Below, piece by piece: positions 10,380-21,522 of a stretch of 64,000 nt of DNA. The stretch's first letter is position 1; the number at the start of each line of letters is the position of its first letter. The notes under the pieces are model-generated. The model saw only the letters and a list, made by a program, of their open reading frames with translations, did not search any database and was not told the origin of the DNA. This DNA comes from Archivesica marissinica (Eukaryota; Mollusca; Bivalvia; Venerida; Vesicomyidae). The DNA is taken from contig CM026390.1 of NCBI GenBank assembly GCA_014843695.1, positions 101,188,722 through 101,252,721 of the forward strand, in the 5' to 3' direction. A program made the position numbers and the translations under genes.

Positions 10380-11826
10380 GAACACGCACTAGAGGTATTG
10401 AGGTACTTGAACACGCACTAGAGGTATTGAGGTACTTGAACACGCACTAGAGGTATTGAGGTACTTGAACACGCATAGAGGTATTGAGGTACTTGAACAC
10501 GCACTAGAGGTATTGAGGTACTTGAACACGCACTAGAGGATTGAGGTACTTGAACACGCACTAGAGGTATTGAGGTACTTGAACACGCACTAGAGGTATT
10601 GAGGTACTTGAACACGCACTAGAGGTATTGAGGTACTTGAACACGCACTAGAGGTATTGAGGTACTTGAACACGCACTAGAGGTATTGAGGTACTTGAAC
10701 ACGCACTAGAGGTATTGAGGTACTTGAACACGCTAGAGGTATTGAGGTACTTGAACACGCACTAGAGGTATTGAGTACTTGAACACGCAGAGGTATGAGT
10801 ACTTGAACACGCTAGAGGTATTGAGGTACTTGACACGCACTAGAGGTATTGAGGTACTTGAACACGCATAGAGGTATTGAGGTACTTGAACACGCTAGAG
10901 GTATTGAGGTACTTGAACACGCTAGAGTATGAGGTACTTGAACACGCACTAGAGGTATTGAGGTACTTGAACACGCACTAGAGGTATTGAGGTACTTGAA
11001 CACGCTAGAGGTATTGAGGTACTTGAACACGCTAGAGGTATTGAGGTACTTGAACACGCACTAGAGGTATTGAGGTACTTGAACACGCACTAGAGGTATT
11101 GAGGTACTTGAACACGCTAGAGGTATTGAGGTACTTGAACACGCTAGAGGTATTGAGGTACTTGAACACGCTAGAGGTATTGAGGTACTTGAACACGCAC
11201 TAGAGGTATTGAGTACTTGAACACGCTAGAGGTATTGAGGTACTTGAACACGCTAGAGGTATTGAGGTACTTGAACACGCTAGAGGTATTGAGTACTTGA
11301 ACACGCACTAGAGGTATTGAGGTACTTGAACACGCTAGAGGTTTGAGGTATGAACACGCACTAGAGGTATTGAGGTACTTGAACACGCACTAGAGGTATT
11401 GAGGTACTTGAACACGCACTAGAGGTATTGAGGTACTTGAACACGCTAGAGGTATTGAGGTACTTGAACACGCTAGAGGTATTGAGGTACTTGAACACGC
11501 ACTAGAGGTATTGAGGTACTTGAACACGCACTAGAGGTATTGAGGTACTTGAACACGCTAGAGGTATTGAGGTACTTGAACACGCTAGAGGTATTGAGGT
11601 ACTTGAACACGCACTAGAGGTATTGAGGTACTTGAACACGCACTAGAGGTATTGAGGTACTTGAACACGCTAGAGGTATTGAGGTACTTGAACACGCTAG
11701 AGGTATTGAGGTACTTGAACACGCACTAGAGGTATTGAGGTACTTGAACACGCACTAGAGGTATTGAGGTACTTGAACACGCTAGAGGTATTGAGGTACT
11801 TGAACACGCTAGAGGTATTGAGGTAC
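10380..11826. repeat. 27/29-bp minisatellite, about 50 copies, with higher-order pattern
   Basis: Two unit types alternate: a 29-bp form GAACACGCACTAGAGGTATT+GAGGTACTT and a 27-bp form lacking CA after GAACACG (GAACACGCTAGAGG...). From about 11360 to the end they follow a regular two-long, two-short order (about 112 bp per set). Occasional indels such as GAGTACTT and GCATAGAGG occur in the middle. Minus-strand open frames inside are a by-product of the repeat. Confidence 0.95.
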
Positions 11827-12451
11827 AATGGGTATCATTATGGATACAATCTCAAGTTCTTGTGATTTGACACAACTTAAGTAGACCTATCTGGACGAGC
11901 AGCCTCGGTAGGGTGTTGGTCCGTCAAGTGATTCGTTGTGAAGAAAGCCAGTTTTAAGAAGGCAAATCATACAATGGATTATCAAAAACTCTTGAATAAG
12001 TCCAAACCTCGTAACTGGAACTATGCATGTCTGAATGAAGTTATGCAGCACAATGATATTAACAAAACCAACGTTCTGTATTTAACTAAATATTCCTATG
12101 ATGAGATAAGCATTAGTCATTATAAAATATCACGTATGCCTTTATAAATGCGTGGTGACAATCTTGTCCCCGTTCACACACAAGAGTCCCCCTACCCCAT
12201 GTAACAAAGCAACAGGCAGACAAGATAAATGCACACACTGATATATATTGATATAGCTCCCATCAATAAATTCGTATTCACCCAGTCCATCCTCGCCCCG
12301 GGAAAACCACGCGTGCAAGCAGTAACCCACTTATCACGAAGCACATACACATATCAAGATTACTCATGTAGAGGGAATGCACATAATAATTGTTATTTTA
12401 AATCAAGTGTATGCATGAAGGTGAGTTACGGGACACAACTGGCCTTAGACG
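11827..12451. other. Unassigned DNA
   Basis: Short open frames only; nothing recognised. Confidence 0.45.
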
Positions 12452-12825
12452 GGTAATGAGAGACATCGGCCAGTTACTGCCCCTGAATACTCCCTAAAAG
12501 TAGATATGTCGTATTAAGTGTTTTCCTCTGTTTTTATCGTTGTTTCCTTTGCACAACATGCTACCAATGTTATCCCACTATCACGTTATATGATTATTAA
12601 TGTACTATATCTCAACAGATATCCTATAGTATATGCAATGTGTACTTATTTGCAAAATAATGTTATCACTTAATTATCACGTTTTTGATAAAATCACATT
12701 TATCATAACGCAACATCTGGTTAGGGCACAACAGTAAAAACAAAGGATTCTAACTAAAAGGACCTATTCATATTTTGGAATAAATCGGAAGGGAGGTAAT
12801 AGAAAATTACCGATGTCTCTCATTG
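12452..12825. mobile_element. MITE-like element with inverted ends
   Basis: AATGAGAGACATCGG (12456-12470) is the exact reverse complement of CCGATGTCTCTCATT (12810-12824), and weaker pairing extends inward (CAGTTACTGCCCCT against AGGGAGGTAAT). The interior is AT-rich and non-coding. No target duplication is defined. Confidence 0.5.
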
Positions 12826-13141
12826 GATATGTTGTTGTAACTCAAAGTTATGCACACATCGACGTTCCGAAGCACAGCGATACTACAATGAGAGATGACT
12901 CTCTGCTACGAGCTTACTATCGTGTCAGAGTTTAAGTAGATATCAGATTTTATGTCATACATATCGAATTATTTTTATCAGCAATTAAAACACTGTCATG
13001 ACGTCACACCGTTGTACATTATTATTAATATTGGACTGCTGCCAAAAGGCCAGCATATTATATCAAATCCTATGCGTAAATGTACGAAATTAAGAATTTT
13101 AATTAGTAGGATCTTGGTATATAAGTGTATGTTTTAAGTAA
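12826..13141. other. Unassigned AT-rich DNA
   Basis: No gene, repeat array or RNA recognised. Confidence 0.45.
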
Positions 13142-13235
13142 GATATAAGCCTCAAACGGATCCAATATTGTATTCGGCGATACCCGCCTCACACAGTTCA
13201 CTATTTTACATATTGGATCGTTTTAGGCTGATATC
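13142..13235. repeat. Imperfect hairpin, arms about 29 bp, loop about 35 bp
   Basis: GATATAAGCCTCAAACGGAT+CCAATATTGTA (13142-13172) pairs imperfectly with TACATATTGGATCG+TTTTAGGCTGATATC (13207-13235). It could be a small fold-back element or a microRNA-like hairpin; nothing further distinguishes them here. Confidence 0.6.
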
Positions 13236-13461
13236 CTATACATAGTTATTTTGCGACTGTAAACTTTGGATAGTTTGATATTTAGTCAATCATAGCACGT
13301 TTATTTAGCAAGTATAAGGTGGCCGACAGAGTAGATGATCACATAGAAATTGTCCGATCCATATATGGATATAATACTCTGTTCACGGTTGATAGCACAT
13401 GATGAATAATGATTAGAAGAGCACACCAGAACATTCGCTTTGGTATACTGCACGAACAAGA

Positions 13462-13479
13462 TTAGGGTTAGGGTTAGGG
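13462..13479 (+). repeat. Three TTAGGG units
   Basis: Three perfect copies of the metazoan telomere repeat, followed by a decayed one (TCATGG TTAG). This is too short to be a chromosome end and is an interstitial occurrence. Confidence 0.8.
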
Positions 13480-14699
13480 TCATGGTTAGACGGTACATTT
13501 AGCGCTCAAAACATGATATCCAGCGCTGACCTATTTTGGGATATACAGCGGGGGTTTAGAATACATCCAGGCTTGTTCAAACTTGAGTAGATATCCTAAA
13601 CCTGACCATAGATCCATGACAGGGAGATGAAAGGGCGTAGCCATACCCCCCAAATTACCCGGGGGGTTGAAAAAATCCATATTCTAGGGTTAGAACCCCC
13701 ATGTTTGAGGGTTGTCAACTTTTGTTCTGGTAGGTGGTAAATGCTGATATTTCCCAGTCTGATACCCCTAACATATCTAGGTAGGTATAGTATGAGAGGT
13801 TATGTCCCAAAAATCTGAAACTTTTTTTTGGGCCTAACCCGCAAAATAGTATGAAAAATGTATGATATTTAACTCTAAATAGGCTTGGAACTACAACAGA
13901 TCGATGTGTGTCGTAAACCGAAATGATACCTATTTGTAATATTAGCTATATTTAGAGCAGCTCCAATGGCACTCATACTTTGCCATAACGGAGTGTGTAA
14001 CATTGTAAGCACCCCCAAAAAACCTTGTTACAACAGCTCACCCAGTTTGAGGAAACCTAGCATGGATAGGGTGTGTTAGGTGTTGCCATTGACCTATATT
14101 GGCGCCTTTTTTCTCTCGAATCATTAGGGCTAGCGCTTTAAAGTGAGTATTAGTTAGCTCACGCTACTGGTGGCATTTAATAATTGCAATATTGGGAACA
14201 TACGTGTTCAAGGGGTGACAGGGTCAGGTGGTGATTATTGTGCTTCATTTTGGTGTCAAAAACTAGTGTAAGTTACCTCAGTGAGCTAGTGTGAAGTATA
14301 GTGTTTACATAAAATTCTCCGATACTACCCGTTTGTTGACAAATACATAGGTTACAAACATTGTGGAGCCCAAAAAGGTAGGGAAAATGGAAAAAACCGC
14401 CAAGCGTCATATATCATGATATTCACTGCCCACCCCACCCGGGTTCTCATAGAAGGGGGTGAGATATTTTAAAACGGACTTCAGATTCGTGCTTAGAATG
14501 AATTACAACTAAGTAGGACAAAGAACCGTGGTGTTTGGGGATACAAAATATTCACCCCGAAAAAACACCAAAGGGAAATTTTCTACCTCCAAATCTTCTC
14601 AAACATGTCTCTAAAGGGTTATCTGGCCTCCTAATCACGAATGTGATGTCCACTTTTACGCTATCTCATCCCGTCACTGAGATATAGGCTGGGCAAGTT
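13480..14699. other. Unassigned DNA between telomere-like motif and 20-bp array
   Basis: Contains G/C runs (CCATACCCCCCAAATTACCC, GGGGGG) and AAAGGGCGTAGCC, reminiscent of decayed DNA elements, but no ends were found. It may hold the 5' exons of the gene at 18324-20483; none was recognised. Confidence 0.4.
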
Positions 14700-17600
14700 G
14701 CCTATGTTGGAGGTTGAGGTTTAGTGTTGTGAGGAGACGTGTGTGGAGGTTGGGTGATCTCTGTGGAGGATGCATGATGTCTGTGGAGGATATATTATGT
14801 CTGTGGAGGAAGCATGGTGGCTGTGGAGGAAGCATGGTGGCCGTGGAGGAGGCACGGTGACTGTGGTGTAATAATTGTATTTTGGAGGATTCATGACCTC
14901 TTTGGAGGATGCATGCTTGTCTGTGGAGGAGGCATGATGTCTCTGGAGGATGCATGTTGTTTTTGGAGTGTGCATGGTGTGTGTGGAGGAGGTTGCGCGA
15001 TGTCTGTGTAGGTGCGGGTTTTTTTGCGGAGGATTCATATTGTCTGTGGAGGATGCATGCTATATATGGAGGATGTATGGTGTCTGTGGAGGTTTGATGA
15101 TGTCTGTGGAGGAAGTATGGTGGTTGTGGAGGAAGCATGGTGGCGGTGGATGAAGAACGGTGACGGTGGGTGAAGTATGGTTTATGTGGAGGAATCATGA
15201 CCTCTGTGGAGGATGCATGATGTGTGTGGAGGATGCATGATGTATGTGGGGGTTCGAGGATGTCCTAGGAGGATGTATGGTGTTTGTGGAGGAAGCATGG
15301 TGCCTGTGGAGGAGGTTGCGAGGTGTCTAAGTAGTTTGGGTGTTGTTTGTGGAGGATGCATGATGTATGTGGAGGATGCATGGTGTATGTGGAGGTTCGA
15401 GGATGTTTTAGGAGGATGCATGGTGTCTGTGGAGGAAGCATGGTGCCTGTGGAGGAAGCATGGTGGCCGTGGAGGAGGCACGGTGAATGCGGTGTAATAA
15501 TTGTCTTTTGGAGGATTCATGACCTCGTTGGAGGATGCATGCTTGTCTGTGGAGGAGGCATGATGTCTCTGGAGGATGCATGTTGTTTGTGGAGTGTGCA
15601 TGGTGTGTGTGGAGGAGGTTGCGCGGTGTCTGTGTGGGCGCGGGTGTATATGCGGAGGATTCATAATGTATGTGGAGGATGCATGCTCTAGATGGAGGAT
15701 GCATGGTGTCTGTGGAGGCTTGAGGATGTATGTGGAGGAAGTATGGTGGTTGTGGAGGAAGCATGGTGAGGGTGGAGGAAGAACGGTGACGGTGGGTGAA
15801 GTATGGTTATGTGGAGGATTCGTATTGTATGTGGAGGATGCATGATGTATGTGGAGGATGCATGATGTCTGTGGAGGAGGCATGGTGGCTGTGGAGGATG
15901 TACGGTGTTTGTGGAGTGCGCGTGGTGTCTGTGGAGGAGGTTGCGAGGTGTCTAAGTAGCTTGGGTGTTGTTTGTGGAGGATGCATGATGTCGGTGGAGG
16001 ATGCATGGTGTATGTGGAGGTTCGAGGATGTCTTAGGAGGATGCATGTTGTCTGTGGAGGAAGCATGGTGCCTGTGGAGGAAGCATGGTGGCGGTGGAGG
16101 AGGCACGGTGAATGCGGTGTAATAAGTGTCTGTTTGGAGGATTCATGACCTCTTTGGAGGATGCATGCTTGTCTGTGGAGGAGGCATGATGTCTCTGGAG
16201 GATGCATATTGTTTGTGGAGTGTGCATTGTGTGTGTGGAGGAGGTTGCGCGGTGTCTGTGTAGGTGCTGGTGTATATGCGGAGGATTCATATTGTCTGTG
16301 GAGGATGCATGCTATATATGGATGATGCATGATGTCTGTGGAGGTTTGATTATGTCTGTGGAGGAAGTATGGTGGTTGTGGAGGAAGCATGGTGGCGGTG
16401 GAGGAAGAGCGGTGACGGTGGGTGAAGTATGGTTATGTGGAGGATTCATGACCTCTGTGGAGGATGCATGATGCGTGTGGAGGATGCATGATGTATGTGG
16501 AGGAGGCATGGTGGCTGTGGAGGATGTATGGTGTTTGTGGAGTGCGCGTGGTGTCTGTGGAGGAGGTTGCCAGGTGTCTAGGTAGTTTGGTTGTTGTTTG
16601 TGGAGGATGCATGATGTCTGTGGAGGATGCATGGTGACTGTGGAGGTTGGAGGATGTCTTAGGAGGATGCATGGTGTCTGTGGAGGAAGCATGGTGCCTG
16701 TGGAGGAAGCATGGTGGCCGTTTAGGAAGCACGGTGACTGTGGTGTAATAATTGTATTTTGGAGGATTCATGACCTCTTTGGAGGATGCATGCTTGTCTG
16801 TGGAGGAGGCATGAGGTCTCTGGAGGATGCATGTTGTTTGTGGAGTGTGCATGGTGTGTGTGGGGGCGGTTGCGCGGTGTCTGTGTAGGTGCGTGTGTCT
16901 ATGTGGAGGATTCATATTGTCTGTGGAGGATGCATGCTGTATATGGAGGATGCATGATGTATGTGGAGGTTTGAGGATGTGTGTGGAGGAAGTATGGTGG
17001 TTGTGGATGAAGCATGGTGGCGGTGGAGGAAGAACGGTGACGGTGGGTGAAGTATGGTTTATGTGGAGGATTCATGACCTCTGTGGAGGATGCATGATGC
17101 GTGTGGAGGATGCATGATGTCTGTGGAGGAGGCATGGTGGCTGTGGAGGATGTATGGTGTTTGTGGAGTGCGCGTGGTGTCTGTGGAGGAGGTTGCCAGG
17201 TGTCTAGGTAGTTTGGTTGTTGTTTGTGGAGGATGCATGATGTCTGTGGAGGATGCATGGTGTCTGTGGAGGTTGGAGGATGTCTTAGGAGGATGCATGG
17301 TGTCTGTGGAGGAAGCATGGTGCCTGTGGAGGAAGCATGGTGGCCGTTTAGGAAGCACGGTGACTGTGGTGTAATAAGTGTCTGTTTGGAGGATTCATGA
17401 CCTCTTTGGAGGATGCATGCTTGTCTGTGGAGGAGGCATGATGTCTCTGGAGGATGCATGTTGTTTGTGGAGTGTGCATTGTGTGTGTGGAGGCGGTTGC
17501 GCGGTGTCTGTGTAGGTGCCGGTGTATATGTGGAGGATTCATAGTGTATGTGGAGGATGCATGATGTGTGTTGAGGATGCATGATGTCTGTGGAGGATGC

Positions 17601-18235
17601 ATAGTGTCTGCGGAGGAAGTATGGTGGTTGTGGAGGAAGCATGGTGGCGGTGGAGGAAGAACGGTGAGGCTGGGTGAGGTATGGTTTGTGTGGAGGATTC
17701 ATATTGTATGTGGAGGATGCATGATGTGTGTGTGGAGGATGCATAATGTATGTGGCGGATGCATATTGTATGTGGAGGAAGTATGGTGGTTGTGGAGGAA
17801 GAACGGTGAGGCTGGGTGAGGTATGGTTTGTGTGGAGGATTCATGACCTATGTGGAGGACGCATGATGCGTGTGGAGGATGCATGCTGTATGTGGAGGAT
17901 GCATAGTGTATGTGGAGGAAGTATGGTGGTTGTGGAGGAAGCATGGTGGCGGTGGAGGAAGAACGGTGAGGCTGGGTGAGGTATGGTTTGTGTGGAGGAT
18001 TCATGACCTCTGTGGAGGACGCATGATGCGTGTGGAGGATGCATGATGTATGTGGAGGATGCATAGTGTATGTGGAGGAAGTATGGTGGTTGTGGAGGAA
18101 GCATGGTGGCGGTGGAGGAAGAACGGTGAGGCTGGGTGAGGTATGGTTTGTGTGGAGGATTCATATTGTATGTGGAGGATGCATGATGTGTGTGGAGGAT
18201 GCATGATGTATGTGGAGGATGCATATTGTCTGTCA
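14700..18235. repeat. 20-bp minisatellite array with a roughly 625-bp higher-order unit
   Basis: Basic unit TGTGGAGGATGCATGATGT(A/C/G). A distinctive landmark, CGGTGAxTGxGGTGTAATAA, recurs near 14860, 15481, 16107, 16732 and 17355, so a block of about 31 units was itself repeated about five times. Other landmarks recur with the same spacing (GGAGGTTGCGCGGTGTCTGT; GGGTGAAGTATGGTT). The last 600 bp lack the landmark and form a different, shorter cycle with GGCTGGGTGAGGTATGGTTT. Because three 20-bp units make 60 bp, several minus-strand frames stay open for hundreds of codons without being genes. Confidence 0.95.
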
Positions 18236-18323
18236 TACTCTCCACTCCGCCTGCCAACCATATGACCGAGCACTACATATGTACGTAGCATGAAAATGAT
18301 TTATATATTTCTCTCACTTCCAG

Positions 18324-18570
18324 GCTTGCGGATCACGTCCGTAAACAGCACCCTGCATTTTCTGCTAAGGACCGCCTGGCGCTGGTTTCAGTTGAGCGCA
18401 ACAGGTCAGGGAAGTCCCTCATTGGCAAGCTGCCAGTATATCAGTGCCTCTGCGGGAAAGCAACTATCAGGAAGGCACAGCACCTAGCCAGACGTACCAT
18501 TCACCCCGAACTTATAGATGTGCCAAAGCATTCTGACCTTTATCAACAAATGTACCGGGGCTACAAGAAG
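18324..18570 (+). CDS. Exon 1 visible of the unnamed gene (finger-like segment)
   Basis: Acceptor CTCTCACTTCCAG precedes 18324 and donor GTACGC follows 18570. It has 82 open codons after one base of a split codon. It encodes LADHVRKQHPAF, the likely C-terminal half of a finger begun in an upstream exon, and CLCGKATIRKAQHLARRTIH. Confidence 0.65.
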
Positions 18571-19280
18571 GTACGCATTTTAGGATAGTAATTAGTATGC
18601 TTAATAACGAGAACAATAAAAGATGAATACATCTAGGTAGGTAAGTTTACATGCATCAACACATGCCAATGAATGCAAGCAGTAAAGTAGGAGGTAAGTG
18701 TATAGTACCCAAGTAGGATATATATAGTAATGTCCTCTTGCATTCATGATTGTGTCGTGGCCTATACACATATAGGGAACATCCTATACAACAGCCTACT
18801 GAATAGTTGGTCATGCAAGTGTATACGTACGTGTGCTAGGTATATGTCTATGATTCTATTTTGTAGCTCACACCAGCAGAGGCCAAATCGGTAGCTAAGG
18901 GTATAGTTCGCCATGCTGCTGTCAACAACACACGGGTGGAGAGAGACAGTGTGGAGCTGGTGAAAAGTGTGATGCAGGAAGTAGAAGAGGAGTCGGTGGT
19001 TGTTGAAGTTGATGTGCAGGAGGAGAATGAGGAGGTGGATGAGCAGCAGCAGCAGGAAGATGAGAAGAATATGCAGGTGCAGGATGAGGAGGATGAGGAG
19101 GATGAGAACGAGGTGGATGATCAGCAGGAGGAGAAGTTGTTATTGACCCGGGAGTACTGTCTTCAGCTAACAAAGAACTGCCGGGTCATGAAGGGACGCA
19201 AGAATTGTAAGTTATTTCACTGTTAAACTGTCATAGTGTAAGGTCCCCATCATGGGTTTGACTATATGGAAGATAGATAT

Positions 19281-19320
<40 letters not shown>

Positions 19321-19787
19321 GATGAACAGAAGAGAATATAATTATTGAGGTAGAGAAAGAATATGAAGATGTGTTAACTCCCCTGATGAACATAATATAA
19401 CATAAAACGTGTTCAAATACAGCTATCGTAGCTATGCTGTTGCAGTAAATGGCACCAGTTTCAATGCTACTTGCTAACTCAGTGTGCTATTTGTAAATGA
19501 ATTATCTGTGTAACGTTTTCTACACAGGTTATGCCTATTGTACATTTATTTTTGCAGTTGACATAGTAACAGACTGGTACAGTTATCTCCAAACTAGGCC
19601 CGGAGGTGGCAAAAGCCAAGATGTTGCCAAGCAATCTGCAATGCTGGTACGTAGATTTGCGCATTGTGTCTGTCGATGGTCTGTGTATGAGACTTGGTGT
19701 CTGTGGAGGTTGCATGGTGTCTTTGTGTAGGAGCCGTGGAATATGTCAAGGCTATGTGATGTCTGTGAAATCAGTGAAGGTGTTAGG

Positions 19788-19836
<49 letters not shown>

Positions 19837-20483
19837 CCACTGAGGCCCCTAACACTCAATTAATAATTGCTATCTTTGAACATGTTGTATTGTATTGTAT
19901 TATCCATATTGTTTCAGATTAACAGATTCCTGGCACTTGCCGGCTATGGTGTTGAGGGACAACACTTGTCACGAATATTAACCTGGGAGAGACACGTTGA
20001 AGTGTATGATAAATATATTATCAGCGTGTTTCTCCCAGGAACCTGGAAAGCTAGTTATCATGATGTGTCACGCTTCATTACCTACTGCTACTGCAAACAC
20101 ATGCTTGACCATCAATCATATGCCCAGGTTAGTGTATGCTTTCAACTCTTCAACTAACACGTTATAGGTAGCATACCTGTAGGCTACCTCTGTAGGCTAC
20201 CTCTGTTAGCTAACAAAGAATAGCCTTGGCTCAGATACCTTGGTGTAACCCCCACTACTTGATTGTGATATTCGCTCTGAGTTATGTTGAATTGTAGTCA
20301 TGTATTTATAATGGTGAATACTGTATACTTAGACGTCACTTTTTCTTACAGGCAAGTGAGCTGGTCAGGAATCTTCTATCACATAGCTCGAAAAGGGACA
20401 AAGTGCGTCGAGCTGAGCGACGGAGAGAATCGGAGAGAACTTTACCACAGGACTCGGATGACGTTAGTATCATATTTAAATAG
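18324..20483 (+). CDS. Unnamed gene: finger-like N part, acidic linker, recombinase N-domain-like helices (five exons)
   Basis: Five exons join in frame across GT/AG introns: 18324-18570, 18867-19206, 19558-19646, 19918-20127 and 20352-20483 (or with a donor at 20463). Junction phases agree at every step (0, 1, 0, 0), and codon use is even, so this is a real gene rather than chance. The first exon enters with one base of a split codon, so the start lies upstream. The visible protein has about 338 residues: His/Cys-rich segments (LADHVRKQH, then QCLCGKATIRKAQHLARRTIH) that could be two C2H2-like fingers; a Glu/Gln/Asp-rich linker; then a helical region (TDWYSYLQTRPGGGKSQDVA; FLALAGYGV) resembling the SAM-like N-terminal domain of tyrosine recombinases or Crypton-type proteins; and a basic tail (KRDKVRRAERRRESER). 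No catalytic R-H-R-Y domain is seen. It could be a domesticated DNA-binding protein; function is unknown. Confidence 0.65.
18867..19206 (+). CDS. Exon 2 visible (acidic and Gln-rich linker)
   Basis: Acceptor TATTTTGTAG, donor GTAAGT; enters in phase 0 and leaves in phase 1. It encodes LTPAEAKSVAKGIVRHAAV, then a long run rich in Glu, Asp, Val and Gln, then YCLQLTKNCRVMKGRKN. The acidic run is encoded by GAGGAGGATGAG-type purine-rich DNA. Confidence 0.7.
19289..19318. repeat. (AT)n microsatellite
   Basis: About 15 AT dinucleotides in the intron between visible exons 2 and 3 of the unnamed gene. Confidence 0.9.
19558..19646 (+). CDS. Exon 3 visible (start of helical domain)
   Basis: Acceptor TTTATTTTTGCAG, donor GTACGT. 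The two leading bases complete the Phe codon split by the previous intron. It encodes DIVTDWYSYLQTRPGGGKSQ and then DVAKQSAML. Confidence 0.65.
19686..19735. repeat. Stray units of the 14.7-18.2 kb minisatellite
   Basis: TGGTGTCTGTGGAGGTTGCA followed by TGGTGTCTTTGTG matches the 20-bp units of the upstream array but lies in the intron 19647-19917, about 1.4 kb beyond the array with two coding exons in between. Confidence 0.65.
19786..19838. repeat. (TTAG)n microsatellite
   Basis: A run of GTTA tetranucleotides, about 12 copies, after GGTGTTAGGGTTAG, in the intron 19647-19917. Confidence 0.9.
19918..20127 (+). CDS. Exon 4 visible (helical domain)
   Basis: Acceptor ATTGTTTCAG, donor GTTAGT, 70 codons in phase 0. 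It encodes INRFLALAGYGVEGQHLSRI and continues with aromatic-rich helices including WERHVEVYDKYI and ASYHDVSRFITYCYC. Confidence 0.7.
20352..20483 (+). CDS. Exon 5 visible (basic tail, probable stop)
   Basis: Acceptor TTTTTCTTACAG; phase 0. It encodes ASELVRNLLSHSSKRDKVRR followed by an Arg/Glu-rich tail and TAG at 20481-20483. A GTTAGT at 20463 could be a donor instead, in which case the protein continues in an exon I did not find. Confidence 0.55.
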   Translation, partial: ASELVRNLLSHSSKRDKVRRAERRRESERTLPQDSDDVSIIFK

Positions 20484-20845
20484 TTACACATAATCAGGTT
20501 AGCTTCATAGTACTGATCCTAATTACGATATGGGTTTAGATCATTGAACGACGAAATGCGCTTGATTTCGGTTTGGATTGATAAAAAATGTCAAAGCGTT
20601 ATAAATAACCAGATTAATAATAGGTTATACCTGACTTACCTATAATAGTGTATCGAATGTTTGTTTACAACCGTTATTACTTTAAAGCACAGTACATGGT
20701 ATATATATAGTATACTTGAAGTAGCTAATTGTTATTATAATTTATTTACATGAATGAGGCATGGTGGCAAATCTCTCATGTTATTTGTGTATAGCTGTAT
20801 ATTAAATATGTGATATTACTCATGCGTACATGTAACTTGGTTACG
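20484..20845. other. AT-rich DNA downstream of the unnamed gene
   Basis: No clear poly(A) signal or further exon recognised. Confidence 0.45.
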
Positions 20846-20905
20846 AAAGGCCCGGAGTTCGAGCCCCACTGGAGCCGTTACGATTGTGCCCTTATGCAAG
20901 GCATG
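20846..20905 (+). mobile_element. Fragment of a SINE family C head
   Basis: GAAAGGCCCGGAGTTCGAGC followed by CCCACTGGAGCCGTTACGAT matches the head/body junction of the family C SINEs at 28548-28776 and 48206-48430, in plus orientation. The rest of the element is missing. Confidence 0.65.
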
Positions 20906-21099
20906 TGTGTGTGTATGTGCGTGCGTGCGCGTTGCGTAATTTTTACAAATGTTTTACATTATAATTAATTCTGAACATCACCAAATAATTGTACATGGCT
21001 AACGAATGAATTCAAAGCAATGTGCAAACAACATTGATCCATATCTATGTTGTTTGCTATTCAGACAGCATGGGAAATGAAAGTCCAAATCGTTGGAAT

Positions 21100-21522
21100 T
21101 CAGAGAGATAAGCTTTGATGCATCTTGCTAACCGCGCTTTCGACCATAGTAGCTGCATCTCTGCGATCCCAACCATCCTTTACGTTCTCGAGTTGATTAC
21201 AAAGCATTGGATGGGTAAACTCCGATAGTTGAGCTCTTTCACTGTATGTTAAGTACCACAGTGACTGTTCCCTAACTGAATCTCGTTGTGTTATGCTTAC
21301 AATGCATCCACTTACGTTGGCTATTTTGTCAATATGCGCAATAGCTTTGTGCATCGTCACTTGACAATATGGCCTGCTTGAACTTTTGATCGAGAACCGC
21401 CCTGTCAAGAACTCCATGTGTACATCAGTGTCGGTACTTTCTAGCTGGTTCAGGTCTGCCATGTAAACTGGACCCCAACTAGCATAAGTGGTGTGATTAT
21501 AGAGTGCAATCCATAGTAGCAT
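21100..21522 (-). pseudogene. Relic of an uncharacterised repetitive gene family, C-terminal part
   Basis: An open frame on the minus strand encodes YNHTTYASWGPVYMADLNQL, then HMEFLTGRFSIKSSSRPYCQ, then a helical stretch with SITQRDS and LTYSERAQ. This pattern (Tyr-Ala-x-Trp, PVY-x-x-D, F-x-x-G-x-F, I-x-x-ITQ, L-T-x-x-ERA) matches my recollection of a widely dispersed multicopy family of unknown function in invertebrate genomes. The frame is shifted and then broken by the minisatellite at 21657-22495. It is read as a decayed copy. Confidence 0.45.

Noticed and set aside
10380..11826. Possible CRISPR array
   Set aside because: Units are directly adjacent copies with no unique spacers, in an animal genome; it is a minisatellite. 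The same holds for the other arrays in the window.
14674..18291. Long minus-strand open frames of His/Pro/Ser-rich protein (up to 402 codons)
   Set aside because: Produced by a 20-bp repeat without stops in several frames; no start context, splice sites or unique sequence, and overlapping frames are equally open.
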